Shown here: positions 50,471-58,863 of the stretch, in pieces
How positions within the stretch are numbered: position 1 is the first letter of the stretch
Layout of the letters: the number at the start of each line of letters is the position of its first letter
Assembly (NCBI GenBank): GCA_001464065.1
Contig: LNDN01000003.1
Coordinates: forward strand, 1-64,000
DNA length: 64,000 nucleotides
Direction of reading: 5' to 3'
Source: Acidobacteria bacterium Ga0077522
GTDB lineage: Bacteria > Acidobacteriota > Vicinamibacteria > Vicinamibacterales > Vicinamibacteraceae
Made by a program: the position numbers and the translations under genes
The notes under the pieces: model-generated
Seen by the model: only the letters and a program-made list of their open reading frames with translations
What the model was told of the DNA's origin: nothing
The model's database searches: none

Positions 50471-52626
50471 TCGGGCTCCATCGAGGCGTGGTCGATGGCC
50501 GACGCCGCGAGCAGGACGTTGCCCTCGGGCCAGTGCACCTCGAGGTTGCCCGGGTGGATCGGCGCCGCCTTCAGCTGCCCGCGATAGGTCCCGGCCGTCG
50601 CGTACAAAATCACGCTGGCGCCGTCGGCCAGGCGCAACCGCGCGAGATCCTCGACGCTGATGAGGATGTCGTCACGGCGCGCGCCCGTCAGCGGATCGAC
50701 CTCGCGCTGGATCATCGAGTTGAACTGCTTGCCGCGGCGCGTCGACACGCGGAACGTCCGCGAGACGTCCGTCGCCCGGTCGAACTCGACGACGGCGGCG
50801 TGGGCCGGGCGGGTCGTGTCGAGGGCCGCGAAGTGCGCGCGGCCGTCCGGCGTGGCGAACGACCCATCGGCGTACAGCGTGGGGCCGCCCCACTGGAACT
50901 GATCGCCCTTGGCCGCCAGCCGCTCGATGCCGGCATAGAGCGGCATCGCGGGCGCAATCTCGCGCCGGATGTCGGCCGCGCTGGCAAAGCGCACCTGCGA
51001 TGCGCGATCGGGAAACGCGCGCGCCATCGCCTCACCGAACACCTGCCACTCGGGGCGTGCCGAGCCGATCCGACGCCCGGGGATCTCCGGCGAGAAGATC
51101 ACCCGCCGTTCCGTCGACGTCTCGGTGCCACCACCCGGGGACTCGTAGCGCGTCGTCGCCGGCAGGAGCAGCACGTCGCCGTCGCTGTCGGCCAGCATGC
51201 CGGAGGACAGCACGATGTCCTGATGCACGCGCAGCCGCGGCCGACGCAGGGCGCGGCGGGTCCGCGCCTCGTCTGGCAGCGTCTCGAGGAAGTTGCCGCC
51301 GACGATCCAGAACAGGTCCACGGCGCCGTCGGCCGACTGCTCGATCATCTCCGCGGTCGTCCAGCCTCGGGTCGTCGGGACGTCGAAGCCCCACACCGAC
51401 GACCAGCGCGCCGCCGTGGCCGCATCCACGCCCGGCACACAGCCCATCTCCGCGCCGCCCTGCACGCCCGAGTGGCCGCGGATGGGCACCAGGCCGCGAT
51501 TGGGACGGCCGGGCAGCCCGCGCGCGAGCCCGACGTTCATGAGCGCGCTCACCGTCTGCACCCCATGGGCATGTTGCGTCAGGCCCATCGACCACACGAG
51601 CACGGCGTTGGGGCGATCCATCAGCAGTCGAGCGAAGGCCTCGATGCGGTCGCGGGTCGCGCCGCTTTCGCGTTCGAGGGTCGGCCAGTCGGTGGCCAGG
51701 GCCCGCGCCCGCGCCTCCTCGAACCCCGTCGTGCGGTCACGCACGAACGACTCGTCGACCCCACCCGCCTCGATCAGGGCCCGCAGCACGCCGACCAGGA
51801 ATGCGAGGTCGCCACCCGTGTGGACGTCGAACCAGTGATCGGCGATCGCGGTGCCGAAGACGGCGCTCGAGGCAATCGACGGCACCCAGTAGCGATCCAG
51901 GCCCGGCTCGCGGTAGGTGTTGACCACGGCGACCTGCGCGCCGCGCTGCTTGGCGTAGTGCAGATACTTGGTCGTGACCGGCTGGTTGTTGGCGGCGTTG
52001 GATCCGAAGAAGACGATCAGATCGGCGCCGAGCCAGTCCGTGTAGCTGCAGGTGGAGGCGCCGTGCCCGAGCGCGGCCTTCATGGCGATGGTCGACGCGG
52101 CGTGACAGAGGCGCGCCGCGTTGTCCACGTGATTGGTGCCGAGGAAGCGGGCCGCCTTCTGCGCGGCGTAGTAGACCTCGTTGGTGATGCCGCGTGAGGT
52201 CAGGAAGAACGCGGCACGTGCGGGATCGACGTCCCGGAGCGCCTCTGCGAGCCGATCGAGCGCCTGGTCCCACGAGACCACCTGGAAGCCCGGCTCGCCC
52301 TGGCGGCGCAGCATCGGCTCGGGAAGCCGCCCGAGCGCGCGCAGGCCTGCCGACGTGGTGCCGGCGAGTGTCGAGAGGTCACGCAACGCCGCCGGATCGA
52401 GGGCGGGTGCCGTGTTCAGCCGCATCAACTCGAGTCGCACCATGCACAGGTGCGTGCCCGTCAGCGTCCAGTCCTTCAGGCCGGACGTGCCGAGGGCACA
52501 GCCGTCGCACACGCCATCCCGCAGGATGCGCCACGCATACGGCAGCTGGTCGCGGTTCTCCCAGGCGATGCGGAACATGTCGCGGAAGTGGCGGGGCTTC
52601 TGCTTGTGCAGACCGAAGAGGGGCAT
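50419..52626 (-). CDS. Molybdopterin-dependent oxidoreductase, FdhF/YdeP family
   Basis: 735-aa cytoplasmic-type molybdoenzyme of the formate-dehydrogenase alpha-like/YdeP family. GVCDGCALGTSGLKDWTLTG is the family's N-terminal cysteine pair; it lacks the four-Cys Fe4S4 motif and the Sec/Cys of true FdhF. Cofactor-binding blocks: NHVDNAARLCHAASTIAMKA, CSYTDWLGADLIVFFGSNAA, VLVWSMGLTQHAHGVQTV, PIRGHSGVQGGAEMGCVPGV, and a C-terminal RGKQFNSMIQREVDPLTGAR domain. Formate as substrate is not established for this subgroup. fdhD lies 5 bp upstream on the same strand, which supports a sulfurated bis-MGD cofactor. Confidence 0.92.
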   Translation of the reverse strand: MPLFGLHKQKPRHFRDMFRIAWENRDQLPYAWRILRDGVCDGCALGTSGLKDWTLTGTHLCMVRLELMRLNTAPALDPAALRDLSTLAGTTSAGLRALGRLPEPMLRRQGEPGFQVVSWDQALDRLAEALRDVDPARAAFFLTSRGITNEVYYAAQKAARFLGTNHVDNAARLCHAASTIAMKAALGHGASTCSYTDWLGADLIVFFGSNAANNQPVTTKYLHYAKQRGAQVAVVNTYREPGLDRYWVPSIASSAVFGTAIADHWFDVHTGGDLAFLVGVLRALIEAGGVDESFVRDRTTGFEEARARALATDWPTLERESGATRDRIEAFARLLMDRPNAVLVWSMGLTQHAHGVQTVSALMNVGLARGLPGRPNRGLVPIRGHSGVQGGAEMGCVPGVDAATAARWSSVWGFDVPTTRGWTTAEMIEQSADGAVDLFWIVGGNFLETLPDEARTRRALRRPRLRVHQDIVLSSGMLADSDGDVLLLPATTRYESPGGGTETSTERRVIFSPEIPGRRIGSARPEWQVFGEAMARAFPDRASQVRFASAADIRREIAPAMPLYAGIERLAAKGDQFQWGGPTLYADGSFATPDGRAHFAALDTTRPAHAAVVEFDRATDVSRTFRVSTRRGKQFNSMIQREVDPLTGARRDDILISVEDLARLRLADGASVILYATAGTYRGQLKAAPIHPGNLEVHWPEGNVLLAASAIDHASMEPDYNAVVTLEATSAPDGV

Positions 52627-52631
52627 GAGAC

Positions 52632-53432
52632 CTAGGCGACGCGGTGCGGGTGCGTGTAGAGGTTGAAGGCGGCGCCGCGGACGAAGCCCGCCAGCGTGAG
52701 ACCGTGCCGGTGCGCCAGGTCGATGGCCAGCGTCGAGGGCGCCGAGACCGCGACGAGCATCGGGATGCCGGCGAAGATGGCTTTCTGCACGAGCTCGAAC
52801 GAGGCCCGTCCGCTCACGCACAGCACCTGCGACGAGAGCGGCAGCGCAGCGCGCAGCACCAGATGTCCGATGACCTTGTCGACGGCGTTGTGGCGGCCGA
52901 CGTCCTCGGCGCTGGCCAGCAGGGTGCCGTCCAGTCCGAACACGCCGGCGGCATGCAGGCCACCGGTCTGATCGAAAACGGATTGCTGAGATCGCAGTTG
53001 TTCGGGCAGTCGCGATATCGCCGTCGCGGGGAGCGTCCAGGTCGCGGTCAGCGGAGGCGCGGGTGTATCGAGGGCATCGAGAGTCTGGCGCCCGCACACG
53101 CCGCAGGCCGATGACGCCGTGACATGCCGCCGCTCGGCGAGCCGCGCCTCGAGCCGACCCACGGCCTCACCGCGCAGCGTCACGTCGATGGCGGACTCGT
53201 CGTCGGCCTGCGCCATACCGGCGATTTCGTCGGCCCCGCGCACGACCTGCTCGGAGAGCAGGAAGCCGGCCGCGAGGTCGCGGTCGGCACCAGGCGTCCG
53301 CATCGTGATGACGAAGGGCTGACCGTGCAGCCGGATGGCCAGCGGCGCCTCCGTGGCGGCGCGATCCTCGGCCCGCGACCGCTGGCCGTCGCGCACCCGC
53401 TCGACCTCGATCGCTCGCCAGGCACTGGACAC
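52632..53432 (-). CDS. fdhD: Formate dehydrogenase accessory sulfurtransferase FdhD
   Basis: 266-aa cytoplasmic protein delivering sulfur to the molybdenum cofactor. Key blocks: ATEAPLAIRLHGQPFVITMR, PGADRDLAAGFLLSEQVV, ASSACGVCGRQTLDAL with the sulfur-carrying CxxC loop, FDQTGGLHAAGVF, ASAEDVGRHNAVDKVIGHLV and SGRASFELVQKAIFAGIPML. The GTG at 53432 is supported by TAAGAT 6 nt upstream. Five bp separate it from the fdhF-like gene. A 117-bp decayed copy of its 5' end lies at 60459-60575. Confidence 0.95.
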   Translation of the reverse strand: MSSAWRAIEVERVRDGQRSRAEDRAATEAPLAIRLHGQPFVITMRTPGADRDLAAGFLLSEQVVRGADEIAGMAQADDESAIDVTLRGEAVGRLEARLAERRHVTASSACGVCGRQTLDALDTPAPPLTATWTLPATAISRLPEQLRSQQSVFDQTGGLHAAGVFGLDGTLLASAEDVGRHNAVDKVIGHLVLRAALPLSSQVLCVSGRASFELVQKAIFAGIPMLVAVSAPSTLAIDLAHRHGLTLAGFVRGAAFNLYTHPHRVA

Positions 53433-53438
53433 GCCGCG

Positions 53439-53444
53439 ATCTTA
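53439..53444 (-). promoter_or_regulatory. Predicted -10 box TAAGAT, leaderless position
   Basis: TAAGAT on the minus strand lies 6 nt before the GTG start of fdhD. Confidence 0.5.
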
Positions 53445-53476
53445 CCGTGCGGCTCCGCCGTGGCGCCGGCTCCGGC

Positions 53477-53533
53477 GGCCCGCTCCGCCTTCGCCGAGGC
53501 TTCGGCGGACACGTCGGCGAGCGGGCCCTCCCA
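53477..53533. repeat. REP-like composite element with enlarged loop
   Basis: Outer arms GGCCCGCTC and GAGCGGGCC (9 bp, perfect) are followed by CTCCC, like the elements near 43.2 kb, but the 3-nt loop is replaced by a 33-nt insert that can itself form an imperfect hairpin (CCGCC...GGCGG). Confidence 0.5.
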
Positions 53534-53545
53534 ACTCCCGCGGTG

Positions 53546-53619
53546 CCGCTGCCCGGCTTCCGGTGCCCGGTGCCCGGTTCCCGGTTGCCGGTTGCCGGTT
53601 CCCGGTTCCCGGTTCCCGT
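53546..53619. repeat. Heptamer tandem repeat tract (GGTTCCC / GGTTGCC / GGTGCCC)
   Basis: About nine 7-bp units in the gap between fdhD and the O-methyltransferase gene. Confidence 0.8.
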
Positions 53620-54275
53620 CACCCCCTCTTGTAGGTGATGGCCAGCCCGCCGCCGCGCTCGTCCACCGTGGTCTCCGTCTTGGGCACCGTCCGCAGGAAG
53701 GCGAGGTACTCGCGCGATCCCTGCGCGCCCCGTCGTCCGCGCTCACTGACGTTGTGGGTCGTGTAGCAGCCGCCGACGACGAGCTTGGGCAGGACGGCCT
53801 TGAAGTAGTTGGGATACCAGTCCTTGTCGGCATCGCTGAAGACGAAGTCGAACGGGCCCGGCAGCGCCGGCACGATGGCATGCGCATCGCCGAGGCGGGC
53901 GTCGATGATCGAGGCCAGCCCCGCGGCCTCGAACGTCGCCTTCGCCTCCCGGTGACGGCGCTCGTCGAGCTCGACGGTCACGAGCCGGCCGCCCGTCTTG
54001 CTCAGGGCCCACGCGATCCACAGGCCCGAGTGGCCGGTCGACGTGCCGATCTCGAGGGCACGCGTGTACTTGTGCTGCACGATGAGGTCGTGCAGGAGCT
54101 GGCCGTCCGACTCGGGCACGTTCAGATCGCGCCACGTGCCGGCGCGATCGGTGAACACCTTCCTCACACGCGCATCGAGCGCGGCCTGGGTCGATGGCGA
54201 TTGCGCGGACAGCCGGGCGGTCGGGACGGCAGCCGCCAGCATGGCCAGCGCCTGACGACGGGTCACATCGGTCAT
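53619..54275 (-). CDS. O-methyltransferase (family 3-like), exported
   Basis: 218-aa SAM-dependent O-methyltransferase. The N-terminus TRRQALAMLAAAVPTARLSA resembles a Tat or Sec signal. The catalytic core has RALEIGTSTGHSGLWIAWAL (SAM-binding motif I), LVTVELDERRHREAKATFEA (ribose-binding Glu), IIDARLGDAHAIVPALPG and FVFSDADKDWYPNYFKAVLP (metal/substrate Asp). The family normally methylates catechol-type or CoA-linked hydroxyls, and export is unusual. GGAGGGAG precedes the ATG. A close paralogue, with a frameshift in its signal peptide, is at 60681. Confidence 0.9.
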   Translation of the reverse strand: MTDVTRRQALAMLAAAVPTARLSAQSPSTQAALDARVRKVFTDRAGTWRDLNVPESDGQLLHDLIVQHKYTRALEIGTSTGHSGLWIAWALSKTGGRLVTVELDERRHREAKATFEAAGLASIIDARLGDAHAIVPALPGPFDFVFSDADKDWYPNYFKAVLPKLVVGGCYTTHNVSERGRRGAQGSREYLAFLRTVPKTETTVDERGGGLAITYKRG

Positions 54276-54357
54276 GGGACTCCCTCCGCCCGGCACTATG
54301 CGCGACACATGTGAAACGCGCGTGTCACGGCGAGCCGTCCCTCCCACCCGAGGTCAC

Positions 54358-54391
54358 CTGAGCCGTGAGCCCTGAGCCCTGATCCCTACCC
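54358..54391. repeat. Short heptamer tract (TGAGCCC / TGAGCCG) ending in GGGTAGGG
   Basis: Three to four 7-bp units between the O-methyltransferase and trpB-like genes, running into the trpB stop codon. Confidence 0.6.
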
Positions 54392-55765
54392 GACCGACGG
54401 CAACCCGGCCAGCGCCATCGCGAGTTCGCTCTCGTCGTACGTCTGGTTCGTGAGCTTGCCGGCGAAGTAGTCCATGTACGCCTGCATGTCGAAGTGGCCA
54501 TGGCCGCACAGATTGAACAGGATGGCGCGCGACACGCCCTCCTCGCGGCAGCGGATGGCCTCGTCGATGGCGCCCCGGACGGCGTGGTTGGCTTCCGGCG
54601 CCGGCAGGATGCCTTCGGCACGGGCAAACTGCACCCCGGCCTCGAAGCACTCCTGCTGCAGCAGCGCCCGGGCCTCGATCAGGCCGAGCTCCTTGAGGTG
54701 CGACACCATCGGCGCCATGCCGTGGTAGCGCAGTCCACCGGCGTGGAACCCCGGCGGCATGAACGTCGACCCGAGCGTGTGCATCTTGGTCAGCGGCGTC
54801 ATGTGTGCCGTGTCGCCGAAGTCGTAGGCGTACCTGCCGCGCGTCAGGCTCGGGCAGGCGGCCGGCTCGACGGCCACGATGCGCACGTCGGGTCCGCCGC
54901 GCAGCTTCGCGCCGATGAACGGAAAGGCGATGCCCGCGAAGTTCGACCCGCCACCCGTCGCGCCGACGATGACGTCGGGGTAGTCGTCGGCACTTTCGAG
55001 CTGCTCGATGGCCTCCATGCCGATTACGGTCTGGTGCAGCAGCACGTGGTTCAGCACCGAGCCGAGCGCGTAGTTGGTGTCGGCGTTGGTGGCCGCCACT
55101 TCGACGGCCTCGGAGATGGCCATGCCCAGGCTGCCGTTGCAGTCGGGATCGCGCGCGAGCACATCGCGCCCGTACTGCGTCTCGGCCGAGGGACTCGCCA
55201 CACAGCGTGCGCCGTAGGTCTCCATCAGCGCGCGGCGATAGGGCTTCTGGTTGTACGACACCCGCACCATGAAGACCTGGATCTCGATGCCGAACAGGGC
55301 CCCGGCGAACGCCAGCGATGACCCCCACTGGCCGGCGCCGGTCTCGGTGGCGATCTTCCGGATGCCCGCCTCGCGGTTGTAGAAGGCCTGGGCCACCGAC
55401 GTGTTCGGCTTGTGGCTGCCGGCCGGACTCACGCCTTCGTACTTGTAGTAGATGCGCGCCGGGGTCTGCAGGGCCTGCTCGAGGCGCCGCGCCCGGAACA
55501 GCGGCGACGGCCGCCACTGGCGGTATACGTCACGGACCGGACGCGGGATCTCGATCTCACGCTCGGTCGAGACCTCCTGCTCGATGAGCGCCATCGGGAA
55601 CAGCGGCGCGAGGTCCTCCGGGCCGAGCGGCTGCAGCGTACCGGGGTGCAGGGGCGGCGGGCACGGCGACGGCAGATCCGCGGCGAGGTTGTACCAGGTG
55701 GTGGGCAGTTTCGTTTCGTCGAGCAGGTACTTCACACGGTCGGTCACGGCAGCCTCCGGGCACAC
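54386..55765 (-). CDS. trpB: TrpB-like PLP enzyme (TrpB2)
   Basis: 459-aa PLP-dependent beta-replacement enzyme of the TrpB2 group (tryptophan synthase beta-like). [20 protein letters not shown] and [20 protein letters not shown] are TrpB2-specific. [20 protein letters not shown] carries the PLP-binding Lys, [20 protein letters not shown] the phosphate-binding loop, and [16 protein letters not shown] the C-terminal loop. TrpB2 can make tryptophan from indole and serine; no trpA is nearby, so indole salvage or serine deamination are both possible. The GTG start at 55765 is supported by TAGGAT 6 nt upstream. A 93-bp fragment of a second copy is at 61425. Confidence 0.92.
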   Translation of the reverse strand: MCPEAAVTDRVKYLLDETKLPTTWYNLAADLPSPCPPPLHPGTLQPLGPEDLAPLFPMALIEQEVSTEREIEIPRPVRDVYRQWRPSPLFRARRLEQALQTPARIYYKYEGVSPAGSHKPNTSVAQAFYNREAGIRKIATETGAGQWGSSLAFAGALFGIEIQVFMVRVSYNQKPYRRALMETYGARCVASPSAETQYGRDVLARDPDCNGSLGMAISEAVEVAATNADTNYALGSVLNHVLLHQTVIGMEAIEQLESADDYPDVIVGATGGGSNFAGIAFPFIGAKLRGGPDVRIVAVEPAACPSLTRGRYAYDFGDTAHMTPLTKMHTLGSTFMPPGFHAGGLRYHGMAPMVSHLKELGLIEARALLQQECFEAGVQFARAEGILPAPEANHAVRGAIDEAIRCREEGVSRAILFNLCGHGHFDMQAYMDYFAGKLTNQTYDESELAMALAGLPSVG

Positions 55766-55771
55766 GGCAGG

Positions 55772-55777
55772 ATCCTA
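55772..55777 (-). promoter_or_regulatory. Predicted -10 box TAGGAT, leaderless position
   Basis: TAGGAT on the minus strand lies 6 nt before the GTG start of the trpB-like gene. Confidence 0.55.
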
Positions 55778-55807
55778 TACCGAGCTGCGCCCGCAATGGC
55801 CCCGCGG

Positions 55808-55813
55808 CATAAT
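55808..55813 (+). promoter_or_regulatory. Predicted -10 box CATAAT for pfkA
   Basis: CATAAT 9 nt before the ATG; the leader would be very short. Confidence 0.4.
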
Positions 55814-55822
55814 TGACGGCAG

Positions 55823-56920
55823 ATGGCCTCACTTGGAAGACTCGGGATCCTCACCGCCGGCGGAGACTGCGCCGGGCTCAACGCCGTGATCTCCGCCGCC
55901 GTGAAGTACGGAACGAGGCTCGGGTACTCGTTCGTCGGATTCAAGCGTGGGTGGGAAGGCGTGCTTTCCCCGATGGACTACATGACCCTGGACGCCAGGG
56001 CCGTCAGCGGGATCGCCCACACCGGCGGGACCATCCTGCACACCACGAATCGCGGCCGATTCGCGGCGAAGAAAGGCACCGGCGAGGGCAAGGGCATCCC
56101 CAGGGAAATCCTGGAGGAAGCGAAACGGAACCTCTCCAGCCTCGGGGTGGACGGTCTGATCGTGATCGGAGGCGATGGCTCTCTGAGCGGCGCCCGGCAG
56201 CTGGGCGAAGCCGGCGTCCGCGTGATCGGCGTTCCGAAGACCATCGACAACGACCTCGCCGCGACCGAACAGACGTTCGGATTCAGCACCGCCGTCAACG
56301 TGGCCGTGGAAGCCCTCGACCGAGTCCACACCACCGCCACCAGCCACGACCGGGTCATCTTCGTCGAGGTCATGGGCCGCAACGCCGGCTGGATCGCCCT
56401 CAAGTCGGGCCTCGCCGGCACCGCCGACGCCATCCTTCTCCCTGAGTTTCCGTTTACGCTCCGAGGCCTGGTCGACTATCTGCGTGCTCGGAAGGCCACG
56501 GGAGGGAACAGCGCCGTCGTGGTGGTCGCGGAAGGCGCCAAGCTTGGCGAACACGTCGCGGCGGAAGGCTCGGGCGCTTCCGAGGAACTCCACTACGGCG
56601 GCATCGCCCACGCCATCATGGCCGCCGTCGAGCGGGCCGCGCCGGGCGAGTTCGAGATGCGCGTGAACATCGTCGGCCACATCCAGCGCGGCGGCTCTCC
56701 CAATGCGCGGGACAGGAACCTGGGCCAAAGCTACGGCGTGGCTGCGATCGACGCGTACCACCGGGGTGAATCCAGCGTGATGGTCAGCCTCAACAACAAC
56801 ACCATCGTCACGGTCCCCCTCCTGGATGCCACGTCAAGGCTGAAGATGGTGGAGGAAAGCTCCCTGGAACTCGCCACCGCCGCGAAACTGGGCGTCTTCA
56901 TCAGCGACCGGATGAGTTGA
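55823..56920 (+). CDS. pfkA: 6-phosphofructokinase (group III-like)
   Basis: 365-aa glycolytic kinase phosphorylating fructose-6-phosphate. GRLGILTAGGDCAGLNAVIS and VIGGDGSLSGARQLGEAG form the nucleotide site; the Gly in GGDGS (rather than GGDD) points to ATP as donor. GVPKTIDNDLAATEQTFGFS carries the catalytic TIDND with Lys before it, a residue otherwise typical of PPi enzymes; this G/K combination marks the group III PFKs. VEVMGRNAGWIALKSGLA and GHIQRGGSPNARDR bind the sugar phosphate. The composition looks somewhat less GC-rich than its neighbours. Divergent from trpB and 11 bp from the DUF1805 stop. Confidence 0.93.
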   Translation: MASLGRLGILTAGGDCAGLNAVISAAVKYGTRLGYSFVGFKRGWEGVLSPMDYMTLDARAVSGIAHTGGTILHTTNRGRFAAKKGTGEGKGIPREILEEAKRNLSSLGVDGLIVIGGDGSLSGARQLGEAGVRVIGVPKTIDNDLAATEQTFGFSTAVNVAVEALDRVHTTATSHDRVIFVEVMGRNAGWIALKSGLAGTADAILLPEFPFTLRGLVDYLRARKATGGNSAVVVVAEGAKLGEHVAAEGSGASEELHYGGIAHAIMAAVERAAPGEFEMRVNIVGHIQRGGSPNARDRNLGQSYGVAAIDAYHRGESSVMVSLNNNTIVTVPLLDATSRLKMVEESSLELATAAKLGVFISDRMS

Positions 56921-56931
56921 GCGAGCGCCCC

Positions 56932-57192
56932 CTACTTTGCGACGAGCAACCTCTCGACCGCCTCGCGCCCCGTCATGCCCGGTGTCACTCCCAGAGCTGC
57001 GGCCGCGTGGCTCACTTCCAGCAGACTGAACTCGTTCGCAGAGCGAATGTCGTAGATGCCGCAGCCGACAAGGCCATTGACGGTGTGAATCGCACAGTAT
57101 TGCCCGCCCGGCCACTGGTAGGTCGAGCCGACGGCCTGCCCGCCATCGAACTGCAGGGTGCGGTGCTCGGCATGAGGAAGCGACATGCTCAT
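56932..57192 (-). CDS. DUF1805 protein, copy 1, with a 24-residue internal deletion
   Basis: 86-aa DUF1805 (COG3377-like) protein. It is nearly identical to the copy at 62667-62999 (LPHAEHRTLQFDGGQAVGST, GLVGCGIYDIRSANEFSL, ALGVTPGMTGREAVERLLVA), but lacks 24 residues present there between EFSL and LEVSH, an exact 72-nt in-frame loss. The missing piece includes VAIARGTPAVPLREPEDLFG, part of the normal domain core, so this copy may be inactive. Function of the family is unknown. pfkA ends 11 bp from its stop. Confidence 0.78.
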   Translation of the reverse strand: MSMSLPHAEHRTLQFDGGQAVGSTYQWPGGQYCAIHTVNGLVGCGIYDIRSANEFSLLEVSHAAAALGVTPGMTGREAVERLLVAK

Positions 57193-57207
57193 TGGGACAA
57201 CCGGCCC

Positions 57208-57666
57208 TTACCTGTTGTAGTTGCCCAGGTACAGGCGGGCGACCTCCGACAGGCGGAAGCGGCGCTCGCCCCCGGCCTGGAAGCTGACCGTGCGGGGCTC
57301 GCCCTCCTTGGCCGATCCCTCACCGCCCTCGATGTTGATCAACCGCCCCCGCAGGACTTCACCGCCGCGGGTCACCAGCACGTGGTCGCCGCCCCGCGCG
57401 GCCTGCGCCTCGCTGGCCGGCAGACCATCCGCACTCCCGCCGACGACGATCAACTGCACGTCGGCCATCGGGAACTTCTGCTGGTCGTTCTGCGACACGC
57501 GGACATAGACAGTGTCGTTGGACCGGTTCCAGTCCTCGAACCGGCCCGTGATCTTCTGGCTGCCGCGGCGGACGACCGTGACCTGCTCCTGGGCATGCGC
57601 GAGAGTGGGGGCGAGCGCCAGGGCGCCGGCGACGAGGAGGACGAGGCGAAGGAGACGTGTCTGCAT
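57208..57666 (-). CDS. Exported protein of unknown function
   Basis: 152-aa exported protein. Signal: LVLLVAGALALAPTLAHA. The body consists of two similar beta segments (VTVVRRGSQKITGRFEDWNR with VYVRVSQNDQQKFPMADVQL, and HVLVTRGGEVLRGRLINIEG with VSFQAGGERRFRLSEVARLY), an internal duplication of an SH3- or Sm-like small barrel often seen in acidobacterial secreted proteins. Function unknown. An inverted repeat (ATGAGCT/AGCTCAT) overlaps the start region. Confidence 0.75.
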   Translation of the reverse strand: MQTRLLRLVLLVAGALALAPTLAHAQEQVTVVRRGSQKITGRFEDWNRSNDTVYVRVSQNDQQKFPMADVQLIVVGGSADGLPASEAQAARGGDHVLVTRGGEVLRGRLINIEGGEGSAKEGEPRTVSFQAGGERRFRLSEVARLYLGNYNR

Positions 57667-57685
57667 GAGCTGTGATCTAGCTCAT
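57665..57685. promoter_or_regulatory. Inverted repeat at the start of the 57208-57666 gene
   Basis: ATGAGCT and AGCTCAT, 7-bp arms around GTGATCT, overlapping the start codon region on the minus strand. It could be an operator or a translation-inhibiting hairpin. Confidence 0.45.
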
Positions 57686-57744
57686 CAGAGGACGCGACGC
57701 AATCCGGATCGCGTCGTTGGCGCCGTCACGCGCCGCAGGGCGGG

Positions 57745-58835
57745 TCAGGGCGCGCAGGTCCGCGCGGCGATCTGCGCCATCTTGTCGCGCCAGACGGCCA
57801 CCCACGCAGCCGCGCCGGTCGACGACACGCCCGTGCGCGGGTCGTGCCAGACCGAATCGGCGATCTGGTCGACGCGGGCGGCCTGCATCACGGCGTGCAC
57901 ATGGGCATCCGTCAGTCGGCCTGCCTGGGCCAGGAAGAACTGCCGGCCGGCCTCGCTCACCCGCGGGTGACCGCGCCCTCCACCCCGAGCGCTCAGCGAC
58001 ACGGTCAGATTGCCGCGGCACTCCGCCGGGGCGCCGCCCCTGTGGTTGATGGCGGGCTGGAACACCCGGTAGTGCGTCCGGCCCCGCCAAACGTGGCGCC
58101 GACGTCCTGCACGGTGACCACAGGATCGGCGCAGGCGCGCGCCCCGGGCCGCTCGAAGAACACCGGCGGACGGTAGCCGTGGCCGTCATCCTCTGCCAGC
58201 GGATGGACGTCGCCGCCGGCGGGGTCCACCGGACCGCCGCACGCCAACCGCTGCTGCTCCGGCTTGCGATCGCCATGCTGCAGGACCACCGCGGCCAGCG
58301 TCAGGGCGTCGAACTGGGCACGCTGCCGGTCGCGCTGCGGGCCCGCCGGCAGCGCATCGATGGCAGTGTCGAGGTCGGCCCAGCTCCAGCCCGCGTTCGG
58401 GTCGCTGCCGCTCACCATCACGACGTCGGCGATGGCCGGCTGGTAGATCGCGAGGTACTGCCGCGAGGCGCGCGGGCCCGCGCCCGTCATCGGGTCCTCC
58501 GGGCAGTCCTCACAGATCGGGTAGATCGGGTCGGCGCCGAACCCGAGCGCCCAGAGCAGGCGCGTCGCGGCGACCAGTGCGTACACCTCCCGGTTGCCGC
58601 CGGTCGTGTCGTCCGTGTACTTGACCCGCAGGCTCACATCCTGGGCCGTGCGGCACTGGAACTTCGGCGTGGCGCCGCCCAGGGGCGCGCCGGGGCGTGC
58701 GAAGCGGCAGGACACGGCGGGCGCCGCACCGTCCTGGCCAGGGTGATGAAGGCCGGACGCGCCGGTCCTCGCCGTGACGACGACCGCGGCCCACAGCACG
58801 AGACGGGCGACCCGGTCGCGGGGCCACGCCGTCAT
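57745..58835 (-). pseudogene. Exported protein of unknown function, one frameshift
   Basis: About 363-aa gene split by one frameshift. The first part starts MTAWPRDRVARLVLWAAVVV (signal), continues with LRVKYTDDTTGGNREVYALV, ATRLLWALGFGADPIYPICE and DCPEDPMTG, and runs to VQDVGATFGGAGRT. The second part continues in another frame with HYRVFQPAINHRGGAPAECR, RGHPRVSEAGRQFFLAQAGR and VAVWRDKMAQIAARTCAP. One missing base in the GGGG run (CCCC at about 58082-58085 on the plus strand) restores a single frame. Total length 1091 nt is one short of a codon multiple, which agrees. No family recognised; PICEDCPED may bind metal. Sequencing error is as likely as true inactivation. Confidence 0.7.
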
Positions 58836-58863
58836 CGCGCCGCCGCTGACCGGCGAGTCGACC

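Larger units (their letters stand above)
52632..57192 (-). repeat. Segmental duplication, copy A (fdhD - methyltransferase - trpB2 - DUF1805)
   Basis: Block with intact fdhD, methyltransferase and trpB2, and a shortened DUF1805; collinear and same-strand with copy B at 60459-62999. The plus-strand gene between trpB2 and DUF1805 is pfkA here. Confidence 0.8.

Noticed and set aside
50419-52626. True formate dehydrogenase with Sec or Cys active site
   Set aside because: The N-terminal Fe-S motif and the Sec/Cys motif of FdhF are absent; it fits the YdeP-like branch.
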